Source: Vreelandella rituensis (lineage in GTDB: Bacteria > Pseudomonadota > Gammaproteobacteria > Pseudomonadales > Halomonadaceae). From it: DNA of 51,482 bases. The translations under genes and the position numbers were made by a program. Below, one piece after another: positions 25,359 through 35,482 of the stretch. Below the pieces are notes generated by a model, which worked only from the letters and a program-made list of their open reading frames with translations, had not been told where the DNA came from and ran no database searches. The stretch is from NCBI RefSeq assembly GCF_003336665.1, contig NZ_QPIJ01000025.1, forward strand, positions 788 through 52,269, read 5' to 3'. The number at the start of each line of letters is the position of its first letter. The first letter of the stretch is position 1.

Positions 25359-25412
25359 TTAGCGCTAACATCTTACTTGGCGTTAGCACCGTATTTAGCG
25401 TTAGCACTATGA
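25359..25412. repeat. Three imperfect 18-bp tandem repeats
   Basis: Copies start at 25359, 25377 and 25395 and share a 14-base core TTRGCGYTARCAYY followed by four variable bases. The array ends over the ihfA stop codon (25407-25409), so it lies in the convergent gap between DUF2788 and ihfA. No coding sense is evident across it. Confidence 0.8.
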
Positions 25413-25703
25413 AACGGGATAAGACTCTACCTGCTGCTTGAGTTTCTGCCCTGGGCGAAAGGTAACGACGCGGCGTGCGGAAATCGGAATTTCCTCACCG
25501 GTCTTGGGGTTACGCCCCGGCCGTTCGCGCTTGTCCCGCAGATCGAAGTTACCGAAACCGGAAAGTTTCACCTGCTCGTTTTCTCTCAGGCATGCCCTTA
25601 TTTCCTCGAAGAAGGCTTCCACCATTGCCTTGGCTTCTCGTTTGGACAACCCCAACTCGGCATGCAGATGCTCCGCCAGTTCCGCTTTGGTCAACGCACT
25701 CAT
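25407..25703 (-). CDS. ihfA: Integration host factor subunit alpha
   Basis: DNA-bending HU-family protein that pairs with IhfB. At 98 residues it has the family length. The arm with the DNA-intercalating proline is [19 protein letters not shown], and the start is [14 protein letters not shown]. The ATG at 25703 has GAGGA nine bases upstream. It lies 90 bases downstream of pheT on the same strand, the arrangement long known in enterobacteria (pheST-ihfA). The C-terminus ends VESYPVS, just before the 18-bp repeat array. Confidence 0.95.
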   Translation of the reverse strand: MSALTKAELAEHLHAELGLSKREAKAMVEAFFEEIRACLRENEQVKLSGFGNFDLRDKRERPGRNPKTGEEIPISARRVVTFRPGQKLKQQVESYPVS

Positions 25704-25793
25704 AATAGCTATCCTCATTGCAGCGAACGCATCGCCAGGAATGTCATGGGCGTACCGTCGCCGTAACGCTTTTACCACTCATCGCGTTAGTTC

Positions 25794-28175
25794 TCAGCTG
25801 CGCAGTTCCGCACCCAGCTCAGCACGCACCTGGATCACAATCGTATCCACCAACTGATTGATTTCCTCATCATTCAGCGTGCGTGATGGATGCTGCCAGG
25901 TCAAGCCCAAGGCGATACTCTTGTGGCCTTCCGGCACACCTTTACCAGCGTACACATCAAATAATTTACTGCCTTTCAGATAATCGCCGGCATGCCTTTC
26001 CACGCTATCGAGCAATGACTGAACCGGCACCTCCTCGTTGAGCAGCAAGGCCAAGTCCCGACGCACCTCGGGGAAGCGTGAAAGCGGCTCGAAAGCGGGT
26101 ATCCGGCCTTCACTCAAGGCATCCAGACGCACTTCAAACAGTACCGCATCCACTTTCAACCCGAGCTTGGCACGAACGCGGGGGTGCAATGTACCGATCC
26201 ATCCCGCTTCCTGGCCTTGATGAAGGATACGCGCACACTGTCCCGGGTGTAGGGCGGGATGGTCGCCGGGCTCGAAACGCCAGGCGGAGGCACTTCCTCC
26301 CAGGTCCAGCACGCTTTCCAGGTCACCCTTGAGATCGTAAAAATCCACGGCCTCGCGGTTAGCCGTCCACCCTTCCGCGTCACGCGGACCGCAAGCCAGA
26401 GCCCCCAGCATGGGCACCTGGGATAAGTCATCCAATTCACCGTTGAAGACCAAGCCAGTCTCAAATAAGCGAATGCGGGTTTGCTGGCGGTTAAGGTTAT
26501 GCTCCATGGCACGAATCAAGCCGGGGAATAGGCTCGCCCGCATTACCGAAAGATCGGCGGAAATAGGATTCGCAAGCTTGGGTGAAACCGCATCGGGCAA
26601 TATCGTTGTCTGCAATTCCGGGGCCACGAAGCTATAGGTCACCGCTTCTTGATAGCCTCTTGCCACCATCTGATGGCGTAGCTGCGACTCACTCAGGCGC
26701 GCTTCGTTGGATGAACGCAATGCCAGGCGTGCAGAGGGGCGACGTGACGGCAAATTATTGTAGCCGTGTATCCGAGCAACTTCCTCGATCAAATCCTCTT
26801 CGATAGCAATATCAAAGCGCCAACTGGGCGCCTGAACCTGCCAGCCGTTTTCATCAGCAAGTACCTGCATACCCAGCCGCTGCAAAATATCGGTTACCTC
26901 ATCCGCAGCCAGCTCCTTGTCCAGTGCCTGGGCCAAACGCTGCGCTCGCAGGGTAATGTGCGCTGAATCAGGCAGATGAGCCTCGCTGACCGCCTCAACC
27001 AAGGGCCCGGGGCGTCCGCCACATATCTCGAGCAAAAGCTGGGTGGCACGTTCCACGGCCAATGCAGTCAGGCCGGGGTCAACTCCCCGCTCGAAGCGAT
27101 GGGAAGCATCGGTATGCATGCCATAGGAGCGTGCTTGCCCCGCAATCGCCAGCGGAGTAAAAAATGCCGATTCCAGGAAAATGGTACGGGTTTTCGCACT
27201 GATGCCCGAATGCTCTCCCCCCATGATCCCAGCCATGGCCAAGGGGCCATTTTCATCGGCAATCACCAGCGTTTCAGGTCGTAAGGCGATGCGCTGACCA
27301 TCGAGCAACGTCAGCATTTCACCTTGCTTGGCCATGCGCACCACAATGCCGCCCTGCAAGTTTTCCCGATCAAAGGCATGCAGCGGCTGACCTAACTCCA
27401 GCATGACGTAGTTAGTGATATCGACCACAGGGTCGATGGAGCGAACACCACTCCGGCGAAGGCATTCCACCATCCACAGCGGCGTTTCGACAGCCGGGTT
27501 GATCTCGGAAATCAAGCGGCCGATATAACGCGGACAGCATTCAGGCGCCTCTAGCGTTACCGCGTAGGTTTCATCATGAGTGGCCTCGATCGGTGCGAGC
27601 TCAGGCCCCGTTACGGCCAACCGATTGAGCACGCCCACTTCTCGTGCCATGCCCTTGATGCTCAAGCAATCGCCACGATTCGGCGTGAGATCCACTTCAA
27701 TGGTGTGATCATCGAGGTCCATGTAGTCGCGAAAGCTCTCTCCCACCGGGGCGCTATCGGGGAGCACCAGGATGCCGGGAGACGTCTCTTCCTCCAATCC
27801 CAACTCGGAGGCCGAGCAGATCATGCCGAAGGACTCTTCACCGCGCAGCTTGGCTTTCTTGATCTTGAAGTCGCCCGGCAATAACCCACCAACCTGCGCG
27901 AAAGGCACTTTCTGCCCCACTGCGACGTTGGGTGCCCCGCACACCACCTGGACAGGTTCGCCGCTGCCATCATCCACGCTGCATACGTTGAGCTTGTCGG
28001 CATTCGGGTGCTGGGTCTTGCTGAGCACTTCAGCCACCACCACGCCAGCAAATGTGGCCGCTACAGGGGCGACAGCATCCACTTCCAGACCCGCCATGGT
28101 GATCTGGTCGGCCATGGCTTGCGTATCCAGCCGCGGTGACACCCAGTCACGCAACCATTTTTCGGAGAATTTCAT
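25794..28175 (-). CDS. pheT: Phenylalanyl-tRNA synthetase beta subunit
   Basis: Charges tRNA-Phe together with PheS in an alpha2-beta2 enzyme. The 793 residues match E. coli PheT (795). Domains in order are an N-terminal OB-fold tRNA-binding region (about 40-150), the B3/B4 editing region with ITNYVMLELGQPLHAFD, the B5 domain, the catalytic-like core, and the C-terminal FDX-ACB anticodon-binding domain ending near HPSRTLNDEEINQLV. I chose the ATG at 28175 (MKFSEKWLRDWV); the frame runs open further upstream, but that part has no homology. pheS lies 25 bases upstream, so they are co-transcribed. Confidence 0.96.
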   Translation of the reverse strand: MKFSEKWLRDWVSPRLDTQAMADQITMAGLEVDAVAPVAATFAGVVVAEVLSKTQHPNADKLNVCSVDDGSGEPVQVVCGAPNVAVGQKVPFAQVGGLLPGDFKIKKAKLRGEESFGMICSASELGLEEETSPGILVLPDSAPVGESFRDYMDLDDHTIEVDLTPNRGDCLSIKGMAREVGVLNRLAVTGPELAPIEATHDETYAVTLEAPECCPRYIGRLISEINPAVETPLWMVECLRRSGVRSIDPVVDITNYVMLELGQPLHAFDRENLQGGIVVRMAKQGEMLTLLDGQRIALRPETLVIADENGPLAMAGIMGGEHSGISAKTRTIFLESAFFTPLAIAGQARSYGMHTDASHRFERGVDPGLTALAVERATQLLLEICGGRPGPLVEAVSEAHLPDSAHITLRAQRLAQALDKELAADEVTDILQRLGMQVLADENGWQVQAPSWRFDIAIEEDLIEEVARIHGYNNLPSRRPSARLALRSSNEARLSESQLRHQMVARGYQEAVTYSFVAPELQTTILPDAVSPKLANPISADLSVMRASLFPGLIRAMEHNLNRQQTRIRLFETGLVFNGELDDLSQVPMLGALACGPRDAEGWTANREAVDFYDLKGDLESVLDLGGSASAWRFEPGDHPALHPGQCARILHQGQEAGWIGTLHPRVRAKLGLKVDAVLFEVRLDALSEGRIPAFEPLSRFPEVRRDLALLLNEEVPVQSLLDSVERHAGDYLKGSKLFDVYAGKGVPEGHKSIALGLTWQHPSRTLNDEEINQLVDTIVIQVRAELGAELRS

Positions 28176-28200
28176 GGTGATTCCTGTGTTGGTGGCGGTA

Positions 28201-29235
<1,035 letters not shown>

Positions 29236-29288
29236 TTAGGCGGCCCCAAGTTCAACATTGGGGAGGCAACAATAGGGTGACAAAAAAA

Positions 29289-29316
29289 CAGGGGAAGAGC
29301 GGCTGCTCTTCCCCTG
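29289..29316 (-). terminator. Strong intrinsic terminator/attenuator between rplT and pheS
   Basis: A 12-base perfect stem (arms 29289-29300 and 29305-29316) with a four-base loop is followed on the minus strand by seven Ts. It stands 80 bases downstream of rplT and about 70 bases before pheS. It is either the end of the thrS-infC-rpmI-rplT unit or the terminator of a pheST attenuator like that of E. coli. Confidence 0.88.
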
Positions 29317-29395
29317 GATGGGTCACACTGAAATGACCACTGACATATCATGCAATACAGTTGTGCAACTCTTCAGTTGCCCGGCATGTATGCCT

Positions 29396-29749
29396 TTACT
29401 GGGCAGCCTTGGCTTTTTCCACGATAGCGGCAAATGCTGCCTTCTCGTGAACGGCCAGATCAGCCAGTACCTTGCGATCAATCTCGATACCGGCTTTCTT
29501 CAGACCACCGACAAAACGGCTGTAGGACATGCCATTCTGACGAGCACCGGCGTTGATGCGCTGAATCCACAGCGCACGGAACTGACGCTTGCGGTTACGA
29601 CGGTCGCGATAGGCATACTGACCGGCTTTGATGACAGCTTGCTTGGCTACACGGAAAACGCGTGACCGCGCACCATAATAGCCTTTAGCTTGCTTAAGAA
29701 TCTTCTTGTGACGACGACGGGCGACAACGCCACGTTTGACACGGGCCAT
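29396..29749 (-). CDS. rplT: 50S ribosomal protein L20
   Basis: Large-subunit assembly protein, 117 residues, with the typical start [16 protein letters not shown] and [20 protein letters not shown]. In E. coli L20 also represses translation of rpmI and rplT by binding their leader. It lies 66 bases downstream of rpmI on the same strand, in the conserved infC-rpmI-rplT order. Confidence 0.97.
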   Translation of the reverse strand: MARVKRGVVARRRHKKILKQAKGYYGARSRVFRVAKQAVIKAGQYAYRDRRNRKRQFRALWIQRINAGARQNGMSYSRFVGGLKKAGIEIDRKVLADLAVHEKAAFAAIVEKAKAAQ

Positions 29750-29815
29750 AACACACTCCTGACTTTATAGCTGATGCCGATTATTCAGGCATCCAGAGAA
29801 AACGACAACGTAACC

Positions 29816-30010
29816 TTAGAGGTTGGGCAGCATACGCTGGATCAGCGCCTTATCGGCATCGTGAATCAGCTTCGTACCGCGCAGGTGACGCTTACGCTTG
29901 CTCGACTTCTTGGTCAGGATGTGGCTACGGAAAGACTGCTTGTGCTTGAAGCCGTTAGCTGTCTTCTTGAAGCGCTTTGCAGCGCCGCTATTGCTCTTGA
30001 TTTTCGGCAT
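29816..30010 (-). CDS. rpmI: 50S ribosomal protein L35
   Basis: A 64-residue ribosomal protein with the family pattern [17 protein letters not shown] and the basic stretch [14 protein letters not shown]. The ATG at 30010 is preferred over a longer in-frame reading because the shorter form matches the family length. It follows infC with an 81-base gap that carries a hairpin. Confidence 0.96.
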   Translation of the reverse strand: MPKIKSNSGAAKRFKKTANGFKHKQSFRSHILTKKSSKRKRHLRGTKLIHDADKALIQRMLPNL

Positions 30011-30052
30011 GAGAGTAACTCCGCTCGAGTTTTTTAGAAAATCCAAGGCCGA

Positions 30053-30070
30053 CCACCGCAATAGCGGTGG
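30053..30070 (-). promoter_or_regulatory. Intercistronic hairpin between infC and rpmI
   Basis: CCACCGC (30053-30059) and GCGGTGG (30064-30070) form a seven-base stem with a four-base loop. It has no T run, so it is unlikely to be a terminator. In E. coli the L20 translational operator is upstream of rpmI; this hairpin might be part of a similar control structure, which is only an inference from position. Confidence 0.35.
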
Positions 30071-30091
30071 CCCGTTGAAAACGCCGTTGGA

Positions 30092-30631
30092 TCACTTTTT
30101 CTTCGGGGCAATGATCATGACCATCTGGCGCCCTTCCATTTTGGGAAAGGACTCCACCGCTCCGATCTCTTCCAGGTCGTTGGCTATCCGTTCCATCAGC
30201 CGACGGCCGATATCCTGGTGTGCCATTTCCCGCCCACGGAAGCGCAATGTGACCTTGCCTTTGTCACCACCTTCCAGAAAGCGTGTCAGGTTTTTCAGCT
30301 TGACCTGATAATCACCTTCATCGGTGCCAGGACGGAATTTGACTTCCTTCACCTGGATTTGCTTTGTTTTCTTCTTTTGAGCCGCTTTCTGCTTTTTCTG
30401 CTCAAAGACGAATTTGCCGTAGTCCATGATCTTACACACGATCGGATCGGCATTTGATATTTGCACAAGATCCATACCGGCAGCTTCTGCACGCTCGAGG
30501 GCTTCGGTAGTGGGCACTACGCCCAACTGCTCACCGTCGCTATCAATCAGGCGTACTTCTTCGTCGGTAATTCTCTCGTTCATTGGGGGGCGCTTGTCTT
30601 GAGGGCGCCCGCGCTGGCTGCTTCGCTTGAT
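30092..30631 (-). CDS. infC: Translation initiation factor IF-3, read from an ATC start codon
   Basis: IF-3 keeps ribosomal subunits apart and checks start codons. From an ATC at 30631 it has 179 residues, next to 180 in E. coli. That start is AAGGAG plus eight bases, then ATC AAG CGA. The upstream extension reads [15 protein letters not shown] before the internal methionine, the basic N-terminus seen in family members. Starting at that internal ATG (30583) would drop it and leaves no ribosome site. The family core is [29 protein letters not shown] and [17 protein letters not shown] or similar starts on infC are known to allow autorepression. The ribosome site overlaps the thrS stop codon (30644-30646). 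Confidence 0.93.
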   Translation of the reverse strand: MKRSSQRGRPQDKRPPMNERITDEEVRLIDSDGEQLGVVPTTEALERAEAAGMDLVQISNADPIVCKIMDYGKFVFEQKKQKAAQKKKTKQIQVKEVKFRPGTDEGDYQVKLKNLTRFLEGGDKGKVTLRFRGREMAHQDIGRRLMERIANDLEEIGAVESFPKMEGRQMVMIIAPKKK

Positions 30632-30643
30632 CGTTCCGTCTCC

Positions 30644-32566
30644 TTAGGCAATTGTCGATATCGCTAGAGCTTCTCGCTCCGCATCCGCTCGTTTGATGAA
30701 TTCATCAACCGTCATGGTGCCGAGATTCTCGCCTGTACGCGTACGTACGGCAACTGAGTCAGCTTCGACTTCCTTATCTCCTACCACCAGGAGATAGGGA
30801 ACTTTCTGCAACGTATGCTCGCGGATTTTAAAGCCGATTTTCTCGTTCCTCAAGTCCGCTTTGGCTCGCAAGCCATTTTTCTGCAAACGTTTCTCTAGCG
30901 CAAGGGCATAATCCCGCTGAGCATCAGTAATCGTCATGACCACCACCTGCTGGGGAGCAAGCCACAATGGCATGGCACCGGCATAATGTTCAATCAGTAT
31001 TCCCAGAAAGCGTTCGAAGGAGCCGAGAATCGCCCTGTGTAACATGACCGGCGTCTTCCGGCTGCCATCTTCGTCAACAAACTGGGCGCCCAACCTGCCC
31101 GGCAAGTTAAAATCGAGCTGTAGCGTACCACACTGCCACACGCGATTGAGACAATCGCGCAAAGAAAATTCGATTTTAGGACCATAAAATGCCCCTTCGC
31201 CCGGTTGCAGTGTCCATTCCAGCCCCGTTGAGTCAAGTGCGGCTTCCAGACCCGCTTCCGCTTGATCCCAGAGGTGGGACTCACCCATGAAGTCTTCCGG
31301 ACGAGTCGAGAGCTTAAGCTCCACTTCGTCAAACCCGAGCGCCTCATAAACCTGAAGGGTCAAGGCGATAAATGCTTCGGCCTCTGCCTGAATCTGGCCT
31401 TCCGTACAGAATATATGCGCATCATCCTGGGTAAAACCCCGTACGCGCATCAAGCCGTGCAAGGAGCCTGAAGGCTCGTTACGGTGACAGCTGCCAAATT
31501 CCGCCAAACGCAGCGGTAGGTCGCGGTAGCTTTTTAGCCCTTGATTGAACACCTGTACATGACACGGGCAGTTCATCGGCTTTACCGCATACTCTCGCTT
31601 TTCCGATTCCGTGGTGAACATCAGCTCACTGTAGTGGCCCCAATGGCCTGATTTTTTCCACAACGATAAATCGACCACTTGGGGTGTTCTGATTTCCTGG
31701 TAGCCATGTTCACGTTGGATGCGACGCATGTAATCTTCCAATGCCTGATACATCGTCCAGCCATTGGGATGCCAGAACACCATGCCCGGCGCTTCTTCCT
31801 GCAGATGGAATAGATCCATCTTGCGCGCCAATTTACGGTGATCACGCTTTTCGGCTTCTTCGAGACGCTTCAGGTAGGCATTGAGCTGTTTTTTATCACT
31901 CCAGGCCGTCCCATAAAGGCGGGTCAGCATCGGCTTGGAAGCATCGCCACGCCAATAGGCACCCGCCAGCTTGGTCAACTTGAACGCTTTCAGGTGCCGG
32001 GTGTTGGGCACATGGGGGCCGCGACACATATCGGTATATTCTTCATGATGATACAGCCGGATCGAAGCACCTTCCGGGATAGCACGAACAATTTCCTGTT
32101 TATAAGGCTCATCGCGATGCAAGAAAGTCAACATCGCCTTGTCACGATCAACGTACTCACGCACTACATCGTATTCGCGCTCGATCAACGCTTTCATGCG
32201 CTTTTCGATCGTTTCCATATCGTCCGGAGTGACCGAGCTCCCAAAATCGATATCGTAATAGAAGCCGTCATCGATTGTCGGGCCAATAGCCATCTTGGCA
32301 TCAGGGAAAAGCTGCTTGACCGCATGGCCGATCAAGTGAGCGCAGGAATGACGAATAATTTCCAGCCCTTCTGGATCACGTGCCGTCACGATCGCCACAC
32401 TGGCATCGCGCTCAATGAGATCAGCGGCGTCTACCAGATTGCCATCAATCTTGCCTGCCACGCAGGCCTTGGCCAAACCAGGGCCAATGGACTCAGCAAG
32501 CTGCATGATGGAAACAGGGGCATCAAACGTTTTCTGGCTACCGTCCGGCAGCGTTACGATGGGCAT
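30644..32566 (-). CDS. thrS: Threonyl-tRNA synthetase
   Basis: Charges tRNA-Thr. The 640 residues match the E. coli enzyme (642). An N-terminal TGS domain (about 1-62) begins [15 protein letters not shown]. The editing domain carries [17 protein letters not shown], a metal-type HxxxH. The class II core has [10 protein letters not shown] with the zinc cysteine, and the C-terminus is an anticodon-binding domain ([10 protein letters not shown], ending ALAISTIA). The ATG at 32566 has AAGGA nine bases upstream; a longer in-frame start was set aside. Its stop overlaps the infC ribosome site, so infC translation may be coupled to it. Confidence 0.96.
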   Translation of the reverse strand: MPIVTLPDGSQKTFDAPVSIMQLAESIGPGLAKACVAGKIDGNLVDAADLIERDASVAIVTARDPEGLEIIRHSCAHLIGHAVKQLFPDAKMAIGPTIDDGFYYDIDFGSSVTPDDMETIEKRMKALIEREYDVVREYVDRDKAMLTFLHRDEPYKQEIVRAIPEGASIRLYHHEEYTDMCRGPHVPNTRHLKAFKLTKLAGAYWRGDASKPMLTRLYGTAWSDKKQLNAYLKRLEEAEKRDHRKLARKMDLFHLQEEAPGMVFWHPNGWTMYQALEDYMRRIQREHGYQEIRTPQVVDLSLWKKSGHWGHYSELMFTTESEKREYAVKPMNCPCHVQVFNQGLKSYRDLPLRLAEFGSCHRNEPSGSLHGLMRVRGFTQDDAHIFCTEGQIQAEAEAFIALTLQVYEALGFDEVELKLSTRPEDFMGESHLWDQAEAGLEAALDSTGLEWTLQPGEGAFYGPKIEFSLRDCLNRVWQCGTLQLDFNLPGRLGAQFVDEDGSRKTPVMLHRAILGSFERFLGILIEHYAGAMPLWLAPQQVVVMTITDAQRDYALALEKRLQKNGLRAKADLRNEKIGFKIREHTLQKVPYLLVVGDKEVEADSVAVRTRTGENLGTMTVDEFIKRADAEREALAISTIA

Positions 32567-32710
32567 TCGATAATTCCTTGAGCGCAGTGGTGATCCATAC
32601 CAAGGATCACATTTCGCTATCAATGGTCGTTAAGAGGATAAAACAGTGCTAAATAGCGCTGGCTAGCCTAACAGATGCGCCTAACAGGAAAAACTGAAAG
32701 ACACAAAAAA

Positions 32711-32728
32711 GGAGGCCTTTCGGCCTCC
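32711..32728 (-). terminator. Rho-independent terminator of the OmpA-like gene
   Basis: On the minus strand GGAGGCC-GAAA-GGCCTCC is followed by TTTTTT: a seven-base GC-rich stem with a GNRA tetraloop and T run. It lies 63 bases after the OmpA-like stop codon and before the thrS start. Confidence 0.92.
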
Positions 32729-32791
32729 TCTTTCATGCGGTGCATGAACGGCAACATTCAATCTGCCGCTACATACGAATAAGCGTTTTGC

Positions 32792-33667
32792 TTAGTTCCA
32801 CTCATCCAATTCAACGCGACGGTTGCGTGCGCGACCTTCATCGGTTTCGTTGGTTGCGATAGGACGCTCTTCACCATAACCGACCGCCATCATGCGATCT
32901 GCGTTAACGCCGCGCTGAGCCATATAGCTAGCGACAGATTCGGCACGACGCTGTGAGAGTTCCTTGTTGTATTGGGCAGAACCCATGGAGTCAGTGTGAC
33001 CTTCGATACGCACACGTACACCGGGATTGTTAGCCAGACGCTCAGCGACATCATCGAGCACTTCACGTGCATTAAGTGTCAACTGGGCGGAATCAAACTC
33101 GAAATTCACGTTTTCCAGTACAACGCTTTCCGGGCAACCCAATGCGTTCACTTCCACACCGGCCGGGGTATTCGGGCACTGGTCACGGTAATCAGCCACA
33201 CCGTCGTTGTCAGAATCCAGCGGGCAACCTTGGGCGTTCACTTCAACGCCGGCGGGAGTACCCGGACACTGGTCACGATAATCGGGCACACCGTCATTGT
33301 CGGAATCCAGCGGACAGCCTTCTGCGTCCACTGCCACACCTGCCGGTACTTCGCCGTAGCTCGGGCATTGCGGAGCAACTGCCGCAGGCGTGGTGTCAGC
33401 ACACAGCATAGCGCCGATGGTAGCGCCAGCAGTGGCACCGATAGCAGCACCAGTATCTTCATCTGAGGAACTGCTGGTGGCATAGCCAATACCGCCGCCG
33501 ATCACACTGCCCGCCAGACCACATACCATGGGATGCTGGTACCAGCTACGGTCACTGCTAGCACCCGCAGCACCTTGGCCAGACGCTTGAGTGCCAGTAT
33601 TGGCGCAGCCGGATAGACCGACAACCAAAGCGGAACCGAGTAGCAAGCCAGTTGTTGATTTTTTCAT
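32792..33667 (-). CDS. OmpA-family outer-membrane lipoprotein with TSP3 repeats
   Basis: A 291-residue exported lipoprotein. The signal peptide ends in the lipobox LSG-C (C21). Residues 45-95 hold a glycine-zipper-like segment (AGSVIGGGIGYATS, GAAIGATAGATIGAML). Residues 105-190 carry calcium-binding thrombospondin type-3 repeats: LDSDNDGVPDYRDQCPGTP and its near-copy LDSDNDGVADYRDQCPNTP, plus a degenerate first unit. Residues 195-290 are the peptidoglycan-binding OmpA domain with EFDSAQLT, IEGHTDSMGS, LSQRRAESVA and RARNRRVEL. It probably anchors the outer membrane to the cell wall. The ATG has AGGAG eight bases upstream. It has its own terminator and a long upstream region, so it is monocistronic. 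Confidence 0.9.
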   Translation of the reverse strand: MKKSTTGLLLGSALVVGLSGCANTGTQASGQGAAGASSDRSWYQHPMVCGLAGSVIGGGIGYATSSSSDEDTGAAIGATAGATIGAMLCADTTPAAVAPQCPSYGEVPAGVAVDAEGCPLDSDNDGVPDYRDQCPGTPAGVEVNAQGCPLDSDNDGVADYRDQCPNTPAGVEVNALGCPESVVLENVNFEFDSAQLTLNAREVLDDVAERLANNPGVRVRIEGHTDSMGSAQYNKELSQRRAESVASYMAQRGVNADRMMAVGYGEERPIATNETDEGRARNRRVELDEWN

Positions 33668-33982
33668 GTATAAAACTCCTTCTTCATTTAATGCTGACAT
33701 GACCGACAGGGAAAACTCCAGCCATCCAGTATGTATGCTAGAACCCAGCTCTTCTAAATAAAAGCTATTTGCACGGAACCTGTGGTTCAAGGGCACAGTC
33801 TACATGGGAAACTGCGGATTGCGTTACTTCCATCGGAAAACAACTCGTACTTTCGACGTTTTCTGTCACATGCTATCTGGCACCCATCGCAAAAAATTAA
33901 ATCCAATTGACTATTAAAATAGTCCTTATCATGAATTTATACCAAGTTTATAAACAGGTTATTTATAAATTAAAGTTAATTT
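33668..33982. other. 315-base upstream region of the OmpA-like gene
   Basis: This gap is AT-rich near 33890-33980 and holds a palindrome, GACTATT-AA-AATAGTC, at 33909-33924. That may end the DUF2489 transcript or bind a regulator. On the minus strand a TATAAA-like box lies near 33940. I see no ORF or RNA gene. Confidence 0.45.
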
Positions 33983-34450
33983 TCAGTGAGCAGCGTTTGA
34001 CCCTTCCTGACGCCATTCCTTAACCGCCGCCGCCGCCGCCAGTACGCTTGGACGCATTTCGTTTTCGATTTCCAATCGTTGTTTATCTTCTTGCATACGT
34101 TCACGTGGTGTTAGCTGTTTGCGGGCTGAATGTGTCTTGAGATGCTGAGTTCGGTTATACATCTCCGCAAATGCACGAAACCTTTCCTGTTCAGCCAAGC
34201 TTGGATCTATAATTTCCAAAAGCACCTTACACCGCCAGGCCCCTTCAGTGATTTCCACCTGTTCTTGTAACAGTGCTCCGATGACCCAATCGAGATTTTC
34301 CAGGCTATTATCCTGGGCCCGCCGATCCTCCTCCTGACGATACCTATCGCGGCGCTTCACTTCCCTCCGTAAGGTAAATGCATAGGCGGTCAAGGCGATC
34401 ACTATCACCAAGCCCAGCCCAAGTAATATCAGGGTAATGGTTGTATTCAT
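33983..34450 (-). CDS. DUF2489 family membrane-anchored protein
   Basis: A 155-residue protein with one N-terminal membrane helix (about 5-27) and a soluble charged domain. The pattern LENLDWVIGALLQEQVEITEGAWRC, given as ALLQEQVEITEGAWRCKVLL in the core, fits the DUF2489 family. The ATG at 34450 (MNTTITL) was chosen because it starts the hydrophobic helix; a longer in-frame start has no support. It lies downstream of cyoE on the same strand. Function is unknown. Confidence 0.75.
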   Translation of the reverse strand: MNTTITLILLGLGLVIVIALTAYAFTLRREVKRRDRYRQEEDRRAQDNSLENLDWVIGALLQEQVEITEGAWRCKVLLEIIDPSLAEQERFRAFAEMYNRTQHLKTHSARKQLTPRERMQEDKQRLEIENEMRPSVLAAAAAVKEWRQEGSNAAH

Positions 34451-34555
34451 TGGAATACCTTTCCTCCAGCGGCAGCGTGAAATTGCAAGCCAGCATTTGC
34501 TTGACGACAATTGTACACGCCACCCAGACAGCCACCAAATCCCAATAAGTTTTGG

Positions 34556-35482
34556 CTACCACGCAACCAGCCCAGTGTAATGATCCAATAGCAACACACC
34601 AAATACCCCAAGCAAATAACGAATCGAGAACCAGAAAGCCGCCAAAGGCGCCTTTGGATCATCACCTCGCCATACCTTCCAGTTCCAGTACATGAAACGG
34701 CCATTCAACAGTGCAATACCTGCCAGATAAAGCCCCCCGCTCATGCCGATGACAAAGGGCAATAAGGTGACGCCTACCGTCAACCAGCCATATAACCACA
34801 CCTGCAACCGCGTGAATGCCAGCCCGTGAGTCACCGGCAACATGGGAATCCCCGCTCGGGCATAGTCATCGCATTTATGTATCGCCAAGGCCCAGAAATG
34901 CGGTGGTGTCCAGGCAAAAATGATCAACAGAAGCAATAGCGGTTCAGGTCCAAGCTGGCCGGTAATAGCCGTCCACCCAAGTAATGGTGGTGCGGCACCG
35001 GCAACGCCTCCAATAACAATATTCTGGGGTGTGGCACGCTTGAGAAAAGCGGTATAGATCAGTGCATAGCCAATCAGGGAGGCAAAGGTCAGCATCGCCG
35101 TCAAGGCGTTGACCTGCCAAGCCAGAAGGCCCACACCCGCTCCAGATAGGGTTATTGCCCAAGTGAGCCCGACGCTTACTGGAAGCCTTTTACTCGCTAT
35201 TGGTCGATGCGAGGTACGTGACATCAAGGCGTCCAGACGCCGATCGACAATATGATTGAAGGCAGCGGCTCCGCAGGAGGTAAGCCCGATACCCATCAAA
35301 CCAAACACAACATTGCTGATAGGCGGAATCCCTGGCGTTGCCAGCGCCATACCCACCAGGGAACAGACCAGCATGACCGCTACCACCCGAAACTTGCACA
35401 ACCCCAGCAAGTCTCGCCATCCCCATGCCGTCGTCGAAAATGCCGACGTTTGCAGTGTCATTGCCCCATTACGCATTGGCAT
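34556..35482 (-). CDS. cyoE: Protohaem IX farnesyltransferase (haem O synthase)
   Basis: Adds the farnesyl tail to haem B to make haem O, which CtaA converts to haem A for the oxidase encoded next door. The 308-residue membrane protein has about eight helices and the prenyltransferase aspartate motif FNHIVDRRLDALMSRT, followed by HRPIASKRLP. It overlaps the ctaA stop codon by 14 bases if the ATG at 35482 is used; an ATG at 35461 is an alternative. Also called ctaB. Confidence 0.93.
   Translation of the reverse strand: MPMRNGAMTLQTSAFSTTAWGWRDLLGLCKFRVVAVMLVCSLVGMALATPGIPPISNVVFGLMGIGLTSCGAAAFNHIVDRRLDALMSRTSHRPIASKRLPVSVGLTWAITLSGAGVGLLAWQVNALTAMLTFASLIGYALIYTAFLKRATPQNIVIGGVAGAAPPLLGWTAITGQLGPEPLLLLLIIFAWTPPHFWALAIHKCDDYARAGIPMLPVTHGLAFTRLQVWLYGWLTVGVTLLPFVIGMSGGLYLAGIALLNGRFMYWNWKVWRGDDPKAPLAAFWFSIRYLLGVFGVLLLDHYTGLVAW

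Noticed and set aside
25281..25406. A tRNA gene beside ihfA, as in some related genomes.
   Set aside because: The hairpin here has no cloverleaf, anticodon loop or TTCGA-type motif.
25359..25412. The three 18-bp repeats as a mini CRISPR array.
   Set aside because: Units are imperfect, spacers are four bases, and no cas genes are in the window.
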